From the NCBI RefSeq assembly GCF_024362695.1, contig NC_065421.1:6138598-6202597 (forward strand): a stretch of 64,000 bases of DNA, read 5' to 3'. Made by a program: the position numbers and the translations under genes. Each line of letters starts with the position of its first letter. The stretch's first letter is position 1. Below, piece by piece: positions 19,560-31,599 of the stretch. The notes under the pieces are model-generated. The model was not told the origin of the DNA and made no database searches. It saw only the letters and a program-made list of their open reading frames with translations. Source of the stretch: Pectinophora gossypiella (Eukaryota; Arthropoda; Insecta; Lepidoptera; Gelechiidae).

Positions 19560-21004
19560 TGTAATACGCAAAGGAATTGTGCTTTCTCGCCGCCTACCTG
19601 AGTGTACCTATATACCTCGAAAGGGGGCGGGGCTACCCAAGAGTGCGCGCGCGCTTACAATATGGCGCCGGCAGTCCTCATGGTAATAATATAATGATGA
19701 CTATGAATTGGGATAATAGATAGGTATTATAGACAAAGAGAATTATTTTAATAGAAATAGATTATTTTTTTAATTTAGGATGATAAGAAATACAATCACA
19801 AAGACAAAATAACGGAAAATATACTCTCATTTTTCTGCTCCAACCATTGATTGAATTAGATGCTGTACTTAAATAAAGAAAAATACCAAAATACTTCTGT
19901 GCAGATATTGCAAATATACACAAAATAAACATAAAACGAAAAGGTTAACTCTTATGAAAACACTATAAGAATGTACCTTATTAAAAATAATAAAATATAC
20001 ATAATATTAATGTAATTAGTACAGGACTTCTGTAAGTACATTTTGAAGTTGGTGTCGTTGTGATCCTCGCCTAAATAAATAATCTCGTCATCGGAAGTAA
20101 CATAAGACGATTAACTTTTTGATTAAGCAGGCGAACTCGTTGAAACCACACTGACCTCGGAAGCTCGCACCACCTCTATTACAATACAATACCAAGAAGG
20201 ATACTAATGACTGGGTTTCGAGCTACTTTTCGTTTTATCTCTTAATATTTGTTATCATTGTATTAAAACAATAGCTTTTTAGGAACGGTGGCGTAAGCTG
20301 GTATTCGTTTCTCTTAGAAATTCATTAGCTGCTTTAGACTATAAGAATCCTAAAAGAGTTTATAGAACAAATGTTTGTATTCGTCTTTGTGTTTCCTATA
20401 CAATGAGAGTCTTAGATAAGAACTTCCCTCATTTTTGTAACTAAGTGGGCACTTAAAGCTGGGATTGTGACCACCTAAGACGTGAATATAATAATAAGAC
20501 ATAACACAGACGCAGACACGATTCGCCGCCGCCGCCGCTTTTACGATTTTTTGATTCGGTTAGCATTCATTATATTCAACAATTTTGAATATATAATTAA
20601 CTAATATAATTAATTTGTGCTTATTAGAGTTACCTATTTTATGGATGACAAATATGACATTAATTAAAATGTTGGCAGCTCTGCTTTTATACCACATGTA
20701 CTGGTATAACTGAATCTTGCAAATGCAAGCAAAAAGTAACCTTAAGGTGACAAACATTTTTATTCCCTAACTGTTCATTGAATATTTTTAATAAATGTAC
20801 TTAATTTAAAAAAAAAAACAAACTGGCAGAAAAGCAAGAGATCCTCCATACAAAGTGTTCTAATAATGACATAATTATATAGAATTTGATCAAAACGTTA
20901 CTGTGAGTTTGGGAAATCTTTAAGATTATTGGACACAGCCTACGATCAGGCGAAACTATCATATTTGGTAATTTTATGTGCAAAAGGCGTATTTAAATCT
21001 AGCT
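19560..21004. other. Rearranged remnants between the two parts of F2
   Basis: This DNA interrupts F2. It holds an orphan A-type promoter (19588-19665) and, on the minus strand, a remnant of a B-type last exon and flank near 19820-19985 (TCTGCTCCAACCATTG and CACTATAAGAATGTACCT, as in B1 10010-10120). The stretch 20130-20240 recurs inverted at 34610-34720 (ACACTGACCTCGGAAGCTCG). Near 20805-20850 is a decayed copy of the ATGGCGG motif block. The short reading frames here look random. Confidence 0.5.
19588..19665 (+). promoter_or_regulatory. Orphan A-type promoter copy
   Basis: CGCCGCCTACCTGAGTGTACC, then CGAAAGGGGGCGGGGCTA and GAGTGCGCGCGCGC match the A1 promoter at 4385-4445, but no A-type exon follows within 2.8 kb. 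It marks the site of a lost or rearranged gene copy. Confidence 0.6.
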
Positions 21005-21669
21005 CGAATACTACCATCGATTAATCAAAATGGCGGAAAAACAAGTTGGCCGCCATATAAAGTGTTGTTTATATTCGCTTGACGGTTGGATTGGGTCGAT
21101 ACCTACTAAGAATGCGACACTGAATTATTATTAAGAATAAAAATCATACAAAGACACGCGAGGCACGGGCAACATCAAGTATTTGAATACATACGTAGAG
21201 AGAGATATAGTTGGATAAGTGAGATAAGTGATATTTTTGAATCTGAAAAATAGACTTGCCCATACGAAACACCAAACAAAAGGAAAGGTACTTACAGGAT
21301 TGTTTAATTTGGTTTCTTCCGACGCCGGGGTACTCTGGATACTGCTATTGCACTTTCAGATCATGTTGAAACAGCACAACTTAAATTTTGCGTTATTTTA
21401 GAAACTTCTTGTAAAGAAACGCGCGAAGGCTGTTGTCAAGTCAACTTTTTTTTTCTTGTGGCTTGGGGTGGTGGGAGTTGTGGCGCGAACCAAAGGAGTT
21501 TTTGGAAGGGATTCATGGTCGGTGCCCTAACAGATATAAGTATCTACAAGAAAAAATAACCAGAAACTTTTGTCTGTCTTGTGTGTAATATATTTGTCTT
21601 TATATTCTGTCATATATACAATAGACTGTTAAATAAATTGGAGTTGTGTTTTAATGATTTCTATTTTTA
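21005..21669 (+). repeat. Duplicated intergenic block F2, second part
   Basis: Similarity to F1 (3940-4310) resumes with ATCAAAATGGCGGAAAAACA and continues with GACACGCGAGGCACGGGCA. About 350 bases at 21190-21535 are absent from F1 and contain no recognised protein. From 21535 the match continues to ATTTCTATTTTTACATGGCTGC. Confidence 0.65.
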
Positions 21670-22240
21670 CATGGCTGCAAGTTTTTACAAGACAAACAGG
21701 AAAAAAAATACTTATCATACCGCGTTTTAAAATTTTTTACGGCAAACGGACTTCGGAATATATCGTACCCACCTTAATTAACAAACTGTCTACAGAAGTT
21801 AAAAATACATTGACTAACAATAATATAAGTCTTGTACTTAAGAAAGAATTATTAAGTCGACTATAAACATTCCACAATTAAACACATACTGTATGTGATG
21901 CAAAACTGGTTGGAACGTTTAAGCAGCGCGTGGAGTGGGGTGTGTAACAGTGATAAGAACCGACCATCAGCTGCCGGCGGACTGTGACTTGTTTGGAACT
22001 ACCTACCTGTTAGCATAGATTACATTATAATACTACATAATATTTAGTGTTGGTTATAGTAATAGACAGAGTACCTACCTACAGGTATAGCTTGTAATTT
22101 TTATTAAATATAAGACAACCATTGTGACGTAGTGCGAGGAGCAGGCATCGAGACAAACTTTTGCGGGTTTACCGATGTCTGTATTCCAGTGTTTGTAACA
22201 TTGTTTTTATAAGAAAATAAATAAATAAAATAAATAAAGT
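21670..22240 (+). mobile_element. LINE 3' end fragment
   Basis: The frame from 21654 reads like the C-terminus of a Jockey/CR1-type LINE polymerase (IPRFKIFYGKRTSEYIVPTL...). It is followed by about 370 bases of 3' sequence and ends in an AAATAA tail at 22215-22240. F1 lacks it between ACATGGCTGC and TAGTACTAG, so it is an insertion just before the A2 promoter. Confidence 0.6.
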
Positions 22241-22244
22241 ACTA

Positions 22245-22400
22245 GCCCGACCTTTAATACCCATAAATGTGTGTATTATATAGACAGCTCCAACGCGCAC
22301 CGCCTACCTGAACGTACCTATATGACCCGAAAGGGAGCGGGGCTAGCAAGGGTGCGCGCGCGCCTATGCGCGTTGCATACGCATAGAAGAATGCATTTAT
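22245..22400 (+). promoter_or_regulatory. A2 promoter, TATA-like box lost
   Basis: Matches the A1 promoter (CCGCCTACCTGAACGTACC, GAAAGGGAGCGGGGCTAGCA, GGTGCGCGCGCGC), but the ATATAAG of A1 is replaced by CTATGCGCGTTGC. At 22390 the sequence AATGCATTTATTTGTCC is the uninterrupted counterpart of the J1 target site in A1. Confidence 0.55.
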
Positions 22401-22475
22401 TTGTCCTCTCGCACTTGCTGATGTGAATAATTTTTATATTCTGTACCGTTTTTGATCTGTTTTATTATCTTTACA

Positions 22476-24530
22476 ATGCCTAACAACTCTGAGGTAAGTC
22501 ACTTTCATATATTTTATTTTGATGAATTTCATATTTTAGTGTATATTTCTAAAATTATAGTGATTGTTTTTATGTACATATTTTGTGAATGTAATAAAAC
22601 ACTTTTCATGTATTTCCTTGCAGCCAAAATCTGCTTCCCTGAGGAAGCGTGGACGACCTGCCGGCAAAGACAGGGCTCCCCTTTCATTGGTGAGCAGCAT
22701 TTTATTTTGATTTATCGTTTGCAAGTAGTTATGACTTTTTATTTCTTTATTTAGATGAACGGTGGCCGATTTTTTTTTAAATAATAATTCGTATTGTTGT
22801 GCAGGAACAACGTAGAGAGAGGAATGCCCAGTACGAGAGGGAACGACGTGAGGAGTAATCGAAAGCAGCGATGGCGATGCTCGCCGACGCGCTCGGTTGC
22901 AGCCCCACGGTATGTGTACTATATAGTACTATGCTTTTGAATGGTGATAGAGGGCCTTTTAGGCAATGTGATTTATCACCTAGTACGGCAAATTGCGGCT
23001 TTAAAACTAATAATTTATATCCTTTCTCTTTTTTGTTTTCATGATTTAAACACATTAATTTTGTTACAGATATCAAACACAGAACTAATGGCGACAGTGG
23101 TGAACTTTCTTCAGAAGCGTCCGAAAATTGAGCAGGAACATGAAATTCAAACGTTAAAAAGGCGACAGGAATTGCTGAGGAGGCAGAGTACGTTTTTATT
23201 TGTTTTATCGTATTTATATTTACATTATATGTAGGTATCTATTTGTTTTCTAACATAATACATAAATAATTATGTTTCTTAGTTGAACTAACTTAACATA
23301 ATAATTTATTTTATAAATGAAAATATTGTAATAATATATATTATGATTTTCTTTTTTGTTGCAGTAACAATTCTCACGGACAAACTAACTGAGAACATAA
23401 CTATAGATGATGAAGAGACATCATGTGATGGCAATGAAGATGCAACCACCGTGACACAACATACCGTGAGTAGTTTGAATTATCATTTTCCAATCAATTT
23501 TTGGAAATAAGTAGATTTATTTTCATTTTAAAGTGTCCTAATGATATATTTTACTTTCAGAATCAACACAAGCATGACAACAAGTCACCACATGTATCGA
23601 GAGACACTCAAGGGATTCGAGGTTGAACACTTAGCAGACGTCTAACCATGGAGTCATTTCAACACAGTCAACATCCATCCCAAAACACCTTCCCAGCAGT
23701 CTTGATACTATACAGCCTGCAAACGCGTACTGCCCACCGACTGCAGAGCCCGCTGCCTCCACTGACGCTCCCTCGAGTTTGATGTGGCTAATCCAGTCAG
23801 TATGGTACATACCCATACTGACTGGATTAGCTTTTAATGGCACTACTCGTAAGAATAATGCTTTATTTATGTTTAAATAGGTATCAAGTTAGATTCCATC
23901 AACAGCATTCCATGTCTGTTCTTCTTTCTTCTGTTCTGTTATCTTTTTATTGTATTGAGATATTATATTTACTCCAAAGATTGTTTTGTTGGTTTTTCTA
24001 GTGTGTACCTTTTAATATGTAGCTTTCAGTAAAACTTTCTGTTGCAGATATATTGGAGTCTCTTGACATTCCTGCTGACCCCATTGCCGCTCCCACGAGT
24101 CCTGTTGTGGCCAATACAGTTGACACGGGTATGTTTCGTTCTACAGCATATCTTGTAAAAAATAGCGCTTTATTTATGTTTAGATAGGTAGATTCAATTT
24201 AGTCTGCTGTAGTCTTTAATTTGTATTCAGGTTTTATTTATTCGAAAGTAGATTGTTTTGCTTTCTCTTGTGTACTCACCTATTTACATGTAACTTTAAC
24301 TAAGATGTTCTGTTGCAGATTTGACGGAGTTACTAGATATTCCGGAAATGCCGTGGCGACTGGAAGACTTAAGTCTTGAAGACTGACGAGGTGTATCTCG
24401 TGCTTCACTTAATTTGGCCCTTTTATTTAATAATTGTATTTCACTGCAATTTTGAATAAATTTCTAAATTATTTTTTTGTTTGCAGGGACTGTTCAGCCT
24501 ATCGGCTTCAGACCTCAGCCAGTAGTTAGA
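22476..24530 (+). pseudogene. A2: A-type AT-hook/bHLH gene, inactivated
   Basis: Exon 1 (22476-22493), exon 2 (22624-22689, AT-hook RKRGRP), exon 3 (22805-22909), exon 4 (23070-23187) and exon 5 (23365-23465) keep A1 borders. Exon 3 has a stop TAA at 22856-22858 where A1 has CAA, right after the ERERR basic motif, plus one extra codon. Exon 6 is scrambled and contains a 19-bp hairpin (23787-23831). Exon 7 (24048-24128) is open. Exon 8 (from 24320) lost bases and stops at LSLED. Exon 9 (from about 24487) keeps LFSLSASDLSQ and a stop. A poly-A signal remains at about 24777. A truncated 23-codon-plus-17 product is possible but unlikely to bind DNA. Confidence 0.8.
23787..23831. repeat. Perfect 19-bp hairpin in A2 exon 6 region
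   Basis: GCTAATCCAGTCAGTATGG is followed by a 7-base loop TACATAC and the exact inverse. The left arm derives from the exon 6 end (A1: GCCAATCCAGTTGACAC). The right arm replaces the normal splice donor. Confidence 0.85.
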
Positions 24531-24959
24531 ATGAGCCACAACGAAGACTATATATACGTATATACTGACTATATATAGACTGCATATTTTTTTTACTTAG
24601 TATATATTAGTAATTGTAATTAGATTTGTATTCCTTGACTAGAATTTAGATGTATTGTATTTATGATAAACTTGTAAATATTAGTTATAAATATTTTATG
24701 TTCTTATTACCTAATTAGTAGTAATTATTAGATTGTCATATACCGACCGTGTAATATTAATACATTTTTAGAAAAAAATAAACGATTTGTGAACGATGCA
24801 TATATTCCTTTTAATTTTGTATTTACTACTTATAGAGAACCCTATTTTTACATACACACATACCAAAGATCTCATTTAGATTAATTAGATGACTGCACCA
24901 CTGTTGTCATTATGATGGGCAACCATGCGCATTAAAAGAGATCAGATGCGAATTATTGT

Positions 24960-26330
24960 ATGGACAAAATTTTTAATCTTCAAAATAAGTCAAAATGTAA
25001 ATTTGTAATTAGCGCTTTTCCTCATTGTAACAACTTAACCAGCACATATAACGAATGTATTCACAGGATGAATCAATATCTTCAAGATTATAAAGGTTTC
25101 TCCAGCAAATTAGAATTGTTTTTAGAAAAAAAAAACAAATTAGACATAGTCTGCCTAACAGAACACTTTCAAAAGGAATACCAGATGTTATGTAACTACG
25201 AGAACTACCATATTGTGAGTGCTTTCAATCGAGAGACGGCTAGCTGTGGAGGTTCATTGATTTTGTTAAGGAAAGCTCGACTGTCGGTTGAAAGACACAT
25301 TGAGTTATCCTGTGTTGAGCTGGATAAGTATATAGTAGTATGCGCATATAGCCCCCCCCCCCACCAGTTCTTTTAAAACTTTACGCGAAGTCTTGGAGGA
25401 TGTTCTACGAATTATTTGCAAGTGCAAGAAATGTGTAATTGTATGTGGGGATTTCAACATAGACATTTTAAAAAGTGGTAGTCAGTGAGTGTCAGTGTTT
25501 CTTTGTGGGCCTTTTTAAATCATTTAATTTGGATCACGTATTTTTTTAACTGACTAGGATAACAGATATATCGGCCACCTGTATTGATAACGTTTTTTGT
25601 AATTGCCCATATCTGCAGAAGTCGATAGTGAAATCGCTCAAGTCAGATCACTTTGGGCAAAGTGTAATCTATACTGTCACAGAATAGTTACAGAGTTTTA
25701 CAGTAGTAAGCCGACCTATCACAATTCGTAGAGTAGACAGATTCATTGAAGCTCTTACTTTAAAATTAGATATATTTTATTGTGAACACGATGACCCAAA
25801 CAAGTTACTTTTCCGATTATTTTCTATTGTCAGTCAGGAATATAACCAATTATTTACTTACTAAGATTTCTAAAGTTATACGCCCCGGGTTTAAGTTCAG
25901 TGACTGGGCTACTAAAGGCATCAGAATGAGTCGAGATTTGCTTTTTGTTTTTGATTTTACCTGAATAAACTTTTTTATTATTATTATTATTATTTTTTAT
26001 GGAGAGAGAACTATAAGACAGGATGATGAATTCAAGAATTACATTAGAAAATATTCTGAACTTTTCAAAGCTGTTTGTGCTAAAGCTAAATCAAATTTTT
26101 TCACGAACAAGATAAAAAGCGCAGATAATAAAACTAAAACTACATGGTCAGTGATTAATATTGAAACTTGTACTTAAAGCAAAACCCCGAGATAATGAAT
26201 TTGTGCTTAACACACCTCGTGGTCTTACTAAGTCTGATGCAGAAGTTGCGCAAGAATTTTTAAATTACTTTAGTAATATTCCAATTGAAACTACAAAATC
26301 TCTTAACTCTTCTTCACTACCAGTGTGTTT
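24960..26330 (+). mobile_element. LINE (CR1-like) endonuclease and polymerase fragment, decayed
   Basis: The frame at 24960-25376 aligns with the start of an apurinic-type LINE endonuclease: SSKLELFLEKKNKLDIVCLT then EHFQKEYQ. It continues in a new frame at 25370 with VIVCGDFNIDIL, and near 25570-25680 with the SDH-containing end of the domain. Linker pieces (IRMSRDLL, then FFTNKIKSADNKTK near 26095) follow. Frames are broken several times, so it is dead. Confidence 0.75.
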
Positions 26331-26689
26331 ATTGTGATAAAATTATTAAGTTAGAGTGTTATCTACAACTAGAATTAAAAACAATCAAGAAATTCAGCAC
26401 TTAAAATTAACAACAATTATCTTCTAAAATCATACATATAAACTATAAACTAATACGTAAGCACCACGCTCATAAACGATACAAACAAACAATAATAAGT
26501 GTATAATAGTGACAATAAATACATTTCTTAAAGATAAAACTGTGATAGTGAACCGTTGAAAGTTTAAAAAGTGGATTATATGTGTTGTGTAGGCATAAGA
26601 CATTAGCTGAGCCGATTACTCATCAACCGAACAAACCGCTAAACTGTACAACTTATACCAATATTTCACAACATAGATTAGAAACACTC
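26331..26689. other. AT-rich stretch between LINE fragments
   Basis: No gene or clear element recognised; it may be non-coding 5' sequence of the following LINE. Confidence 0.4.
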
Positions 26690-26770
26690 TAGCCTTGCGG
26701 TTATAGCAAGTGGCTTAGCGGATGTCACTCACTTGTGACCCGAGTTCAAATCCCATCGACGCAACATTAT
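26690..26770 (+). repeat. tRNA-like sequence
   Basis: TATAGCAAGTGGCTTAG fits an A box and GAGTTCAAATCCC fits a B box, about 35 bases apart. The acceptor stem does not close well, so this is a tRNA-derived repeat and not a working tRNA gene. Confidence 0.45.
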
Positions 26771-26833
26771 TATAATTTCTGACTGATTGTTTTTTTTATT
26801 ATTATTATTCTTTTTGACATTTAATTATTATTT

Positions 26834-28461
26834 TTGAATTTTATAAATATGGCAATGCAATGCGGATCATGTAAAAGTTCGATTACAAATCGACAATTCT
26901 TGGGCTGCACAATATTATATAAACGAATGTATCACGTGAACTGTACAGTCATATCTGAAAAACTATTTTATCTTATGACACCTGCTAAGAGAGAGGTATA
27001 CAAATGTGAAATATGTATATTGTATAGCTAATAAAGAGCTGCAACTCCCTACCAGTCCTACTATCCAAGACCAGCAAGAACTTAACGTGACGATCAGAAA
27101 AAAGTACAAGGTAAATATTCCAGTTAAAAATGTTTTTGAAAAACTGTCGGAGGAAGACGAAGATCCTGAATAGTCATCTTAAGTTTCTACTCCTCGAGAG
27201 CACCACAGGAGTTTTATTGACCTACGGATGAATACTAGCTCATTCTTCGAAGAATTACAGTATAAAATTCAACACCTAGAACAAAAATTGGAAATATCTG
27301 AGAACAAAATTGAGAATTTGGTGTCTGAAAACTACAAATTATAATAAAGAAAAACTCAGACTACGAACTAAAAATTAAACAACTTACACAAGTTTGTAAA
27401 ACTACATCAAGCTAGAGTACAACTAAGAAGAAAAATAAGAACCTTAATAGAACGAAATTGAACTTTTCGAGTTTAGACGGAGAACAACCAATTTCACCTA
27501 CAATATGGAGTACTCCAAAAGCGAAACTAGCAAATGTAAATAAGGATCAATGCACCCATAACGTTCACACAAAGACCTCAGCGAGTAGTACACCCAAGTT
27601 GCCAATAGATGGCACCAGTGAAAAAAAAAATTGTAACAAAATATATATTGTTGGCGATGAATCCCTGCAAGGTTTATCTAGTAAATTAATAAAGTCTAGA
27701 TCAGGAAAATGGAACGACAGATACAAACCGTCTGCGACGATTTTGTCTGGTGCTACAAACTTAGAAACGATGGCATGCTGTGACAGTATCACCAGCGAAC
27801 TAACCACGGACGACGTTATCATACTAGGTATCGGAAGCAACGATAGCAATATATTAAAGCTACACTCAAATCTATGTATAATTCTGAATAAATTTAAAAA
27901 TGCTTTGAATGTTTATATAGTACCTGTAAAATATAATCCCTATTTAAATATATCAAAATTAAATATATCAATTGGACTAAACATTTTGAAAATTGTAAAA
28001 TTCTTGACATTTATGATTATGATGATTATTATATGAACATGGAGTATTTAAACAAAATATGTAATAAAATTAACGTATGCATTGATTATATTGAATATAA
28101 AACTCAATTTTTGTCATTTAGACATATAAAAGTCCATATGAACAAATCAAACAAAGGGTCCCGGAATGCAAATCCGCAAAGAATGATACACCAAAAAAAG
28201 GTACTATACCGTATTACTTTTTCCCAAAGCGTAATGTTCGGGTACTTGTACAAACGTCATCAGTGCTGACATCACCTCAGGAGTTGATAAATAGCACAAG
28301 TACCCCAAGCCAAAACAAAAATAATAAGTCCTTTTTTCGTCCATAAAGATGATAATAGTCTAACGCTTTTCCACCAAAACATACAAGGCCTGTTATCAAA
28401 AAAGGAATTATTAGAAATAAACAACTATGTACTGGCTTCAACGTTTACTAGAAAAAATAAG
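26834..28461 (+). mobile_element. 5' part of a CR1-type LINE: zinc-finger and esterase ORF1 plus start of ORF2
   Basis: At 26834-27031 a short frame has Cys/His spacing like the PHD-type finger of CR1 ORF1 (CGSCKSS...C...YHVNC...CEIC). At 27458-28036 a second frame contains KIYIVGDESLQGLSSKL and VIILGIGSND, matching the SGNH esterase-like domain of CR1 ORF1. Near 28365-28420 the ORF2 start LFHQNIQGLLSKKELLE is readable. Stops between these parts show decay. The element ends abruptly at 28461, where pseudogene A3 begins. Confidence 0.75.
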
Positions 28462-29454
28462 ATTCCAATAGTGATATTATAAAACGAAAACAATTTACTT
28501 ATTTCTAAAAGTTTATTAGAACATCATAATTCAAACTACTCACGATATGTGATGCAACGGAGATAGCAGTTGACAACCAGTTGCCAACAAAGGAGTAAAA
28601 TTCTTCCTTTGCAACTGTTTGCGAAACGTGGTTGCAATGGCGGCCGAAGGGGCAGCGTCATTGCCATCACACGATGACTCATCATCATCAGACTCAACGG
28701 TTATGGAGTGCTCGGCCAGTGTCTCTGTGAGTATCGTAACTGCACCGAAAAAGAAAATCATTAATATAATATTACAGTCTTTTTTTATAAAAAGTCATTA
28801 TTAAAAACAAATATTGAGTCAGTTCCACCGCTGAGAAACAAGTTGATACCTACATACATAATGTTAAATATAAATACGATAAAACGAATATAACACGTGC
28901 TCTGCCTCCTCAGCAATTCCTGTCGCCTTTTAAATGTTGGAATTTCATGTTCCTGCTCAATTTTCGGACGCTTCTGAAGAAAGTTTACCACTGTCGCCAT
29001 TAGTTCTGTATTTGATATCTGTAACAAAATTAATGTGTTTAAATCATGAATACAAAAAGGAAAAAATTGAAATCAGTCGTTTTAAAGCCGTAAATTACCG
29101 TACTAAGTGTTACATTGCCTAACAAGACCCTCCATCACCACCCAAAAGCACAGTACTATATAGTACACATACCGTGGGGCTGCACCCGAGCGCGTCGGTA
29201 AGCATCGCCATCGCCCTCGATTGCTCCTCACGTCGTTCCCTCTCGTACTGGGCATTCCTCTCTCTACGTTGTTCCTGTACAACAATACAAATTATTATTT
29301 AAAAAATCGGCTACCGTACATCTCAATAAATAATTAAAAAGTCCTAACTACTTGCAAACGATAAATAAAAATAAAATGCTGCTCACCAATGAAAGGGGAG
29401 CCTGTCTTTGCCGGCAGGTCATCCTCGCTTTCTCAGGGGAGCAGATCATTTTGG
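28462..29454 (-). pseudogene. A3: A-type AT-hook/bHLH gene, truncated at both ends
   Basis: On the minus strand: exon 2 (29454-29387, frame lost, AT-hook core mutated to stop), exon 3 (29274-29173, fully open, ERERR kept), exon 4 (29018-28901, open, donor changed from GT to GC) and exon 5 (28739-28544, with an 86-base insertion). Intron 5 is cut at 28462 by the CR1 fragment, and exons 6-9 are absent. Upstream, exon 1 and the promoter are missing: intron 1 is joined directly to the ATGGCGG motif block of the F flank (29545-29600). Confidence 0.8.
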
Positions 29455-30344
29455 CTGGAAGGAAATACAAGCAATTGTTTTTATTACATCCATAAAATAT
29501 ATGCTTAAAACAATCACTGTCAACCCTATCTAACCCTTGAGCAAATTTACATAACACTTTGTATGGCGGCCATTTTGTTTTTCCGCCATTTTGATTCATC
29601 GGCGATAGAATTAGTATTAGATACAATAAATAAATTTCGTGGAGAAGAAGAGATCCAACTGTGATTGTTTCGCTACACTGTATGCTGTTTCCCTAATGCA
29701 GAGCAGTTTTCTAAGATCTTAAAATTTTCCCATATCTACTGTAACGTTTCGATTGAACCTCCCAAACTTATATTATATTTAACCCCTGAGCCTCTTTCTG
29801 AGAGAATAACACTTTGTCCGCCTTACTTTTACGCCATTTTCTTTTTATTACATTGTAAAATTAGTGTCTCTTAACAATTAATAAACACTTAATCTACATA
29901 ATTAATGCAATGTGGAGCCAGAATAAAGAATGCCATCATAAAATTTAATTAAACGTGTAATTATACATAAATTATTTATTTTATTACTTTAAATGGTTAA
30001 TTTACTAACATAATTAATCGCTCATCAAAATTATTAAGAATGAAACAAGTGTTTTCTATATTTTAAAACATACAACTTCTAAAAATTACTTATAAGTACA
30101 AACGTGTTTTAATGAAATATTAATCAATTAACTATTACAATAACGTTCGTTTATTATTTATGCACAAGAGTTGAAACTAATAAAAGCTTAATATATGAAA
30201 AAATCGTGAATATTACAAAAAGCGGCGATGGCGCCGCGCCTGCGCTGTGTCAGTGTCTTACGCATTTTATGTATAACTCACAATTCAAAAAGTAAGTTGT
30301 ATTTAAGTTGATACAAAATTGTAGGAAAGTTTCTTTAATACGAT
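29455..30344. other. A3 upstream junction and AT-rich intergenic DNA
   Basis: 29545-29600 (-) is the F-flank block TCAAAATGGCGGAAAAACAA. The rest is AT-rich with no recognised gene; 30215-30250 has a small GC-rich patch (GGCGATGGCGCCGCGCC). Confidence 0.5.
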
Positions 30345-31199
30345 ACTTATTTATTTTTATTTATTTATTTGTACAGAATAAAACAGACACAAGGAAAATA
30401 CAAAGAAAACAGATAGTACAGGTAAGCTTGTCTCTAAACAAAGATATTTCTTCCAGCTGACCCACGTGACAAGAGAGATATTCAACGTATAATATTATAT
30501 AGATAGACATACTTACACGTACAAATTATTTAGAAATTACTTATACCAATATAAAACAAAATATAAACCTAAACCTACAAACCAAATTGAAATAAATTAT
30601 ATATCGTCACTGGAAAGGCAAAATTACGTAAGCGCCAAAATAGGTATTTTGGGTTTTTTATATATTCGGAATCAGCGTTTCATTCTGCGTCGATCTGTCT
30701 GGGTAGCATTGCGATACGAGCACTTTTTTGGCGCTTACGTAAATTTGAAAATAGTTGACTTTTTTCAATTCCAGTTTCTTAAACGACAAGATTTTGGTGT
30801 TTTTTTCGTGACTGGTGTATAAGTAATATTGTGGTCCTATATAATAACTACATATTAACTTTAAGTAAATTTGGCATTCTATAGTTTGAAAAGTATCATT
30901 TTATTAGTAATTTTGGACTACTGAAAATAAAAAATAGACTATGTATAAGTCATTTTTATTTACAGCTTTTAAAATAAGTAAGGCGTATAAGAAAAAAATG
31001 TCTTAGCATGTTTATGCAGTGAATGGTGAATAAGTAATTTTGACTTACAGTATTTAGAATAAGTAAGGCGTGTACGTAAATTTGCCTTCGCATTTTTATG
31101 CTGTTATTAAGCAAGTTTGTGGGCTAGCAGTAAGTTTCCCAGGAAGTTATTTTTTAACAATAGATCTAAAAGTAAAACTATTTTAGAATTGATTTTATA

Positions 31200-31460
31200 A
31201 TTTATTAGCGACCCGGCTTCGCTCGGATGCAATGCTGAGGAAAAATGAAATTATTTACGACATCACATTAAAATCCTCAAAAATAACAGTATTTCTACAC
31301 TATTTATTGGATGTTATTATACATACCTATAAACTTTCCTCTTGAATCACTCTATCTACTAAAGAAAATTGCATCAAAATCCGTTGCGCAATTTTAAAGA
31401 TTTAAGCGTACATAGGGATATAGGGACAGAAAAAGCGACTTTGTTATACTTTTTAAGTTC
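31200..31460 (+). repeat. Dispersed insect repeat
   Basis: CGACCCGGCTTCGCTCGG, then GCATCAAAATCCGTTGCGCA and GATATAGGGACAGAAAAAGC form a motif order I recognise as a common interspersed repeat in insects. It carries no gene. Confidence 0.45.
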
Positions 31461-31599
31461 TGTCGTTTGCATATTTAGCGCCAATTTTGAATTGAGAACT
31501 CTAAATTCAAATTTGTTGGAATTTCGAATATCAAAACAATTGAAAGCATTACGATTAATGCAATTGTTTAGTCACAGCGTTGGTTTGAATCTGTCAGAT

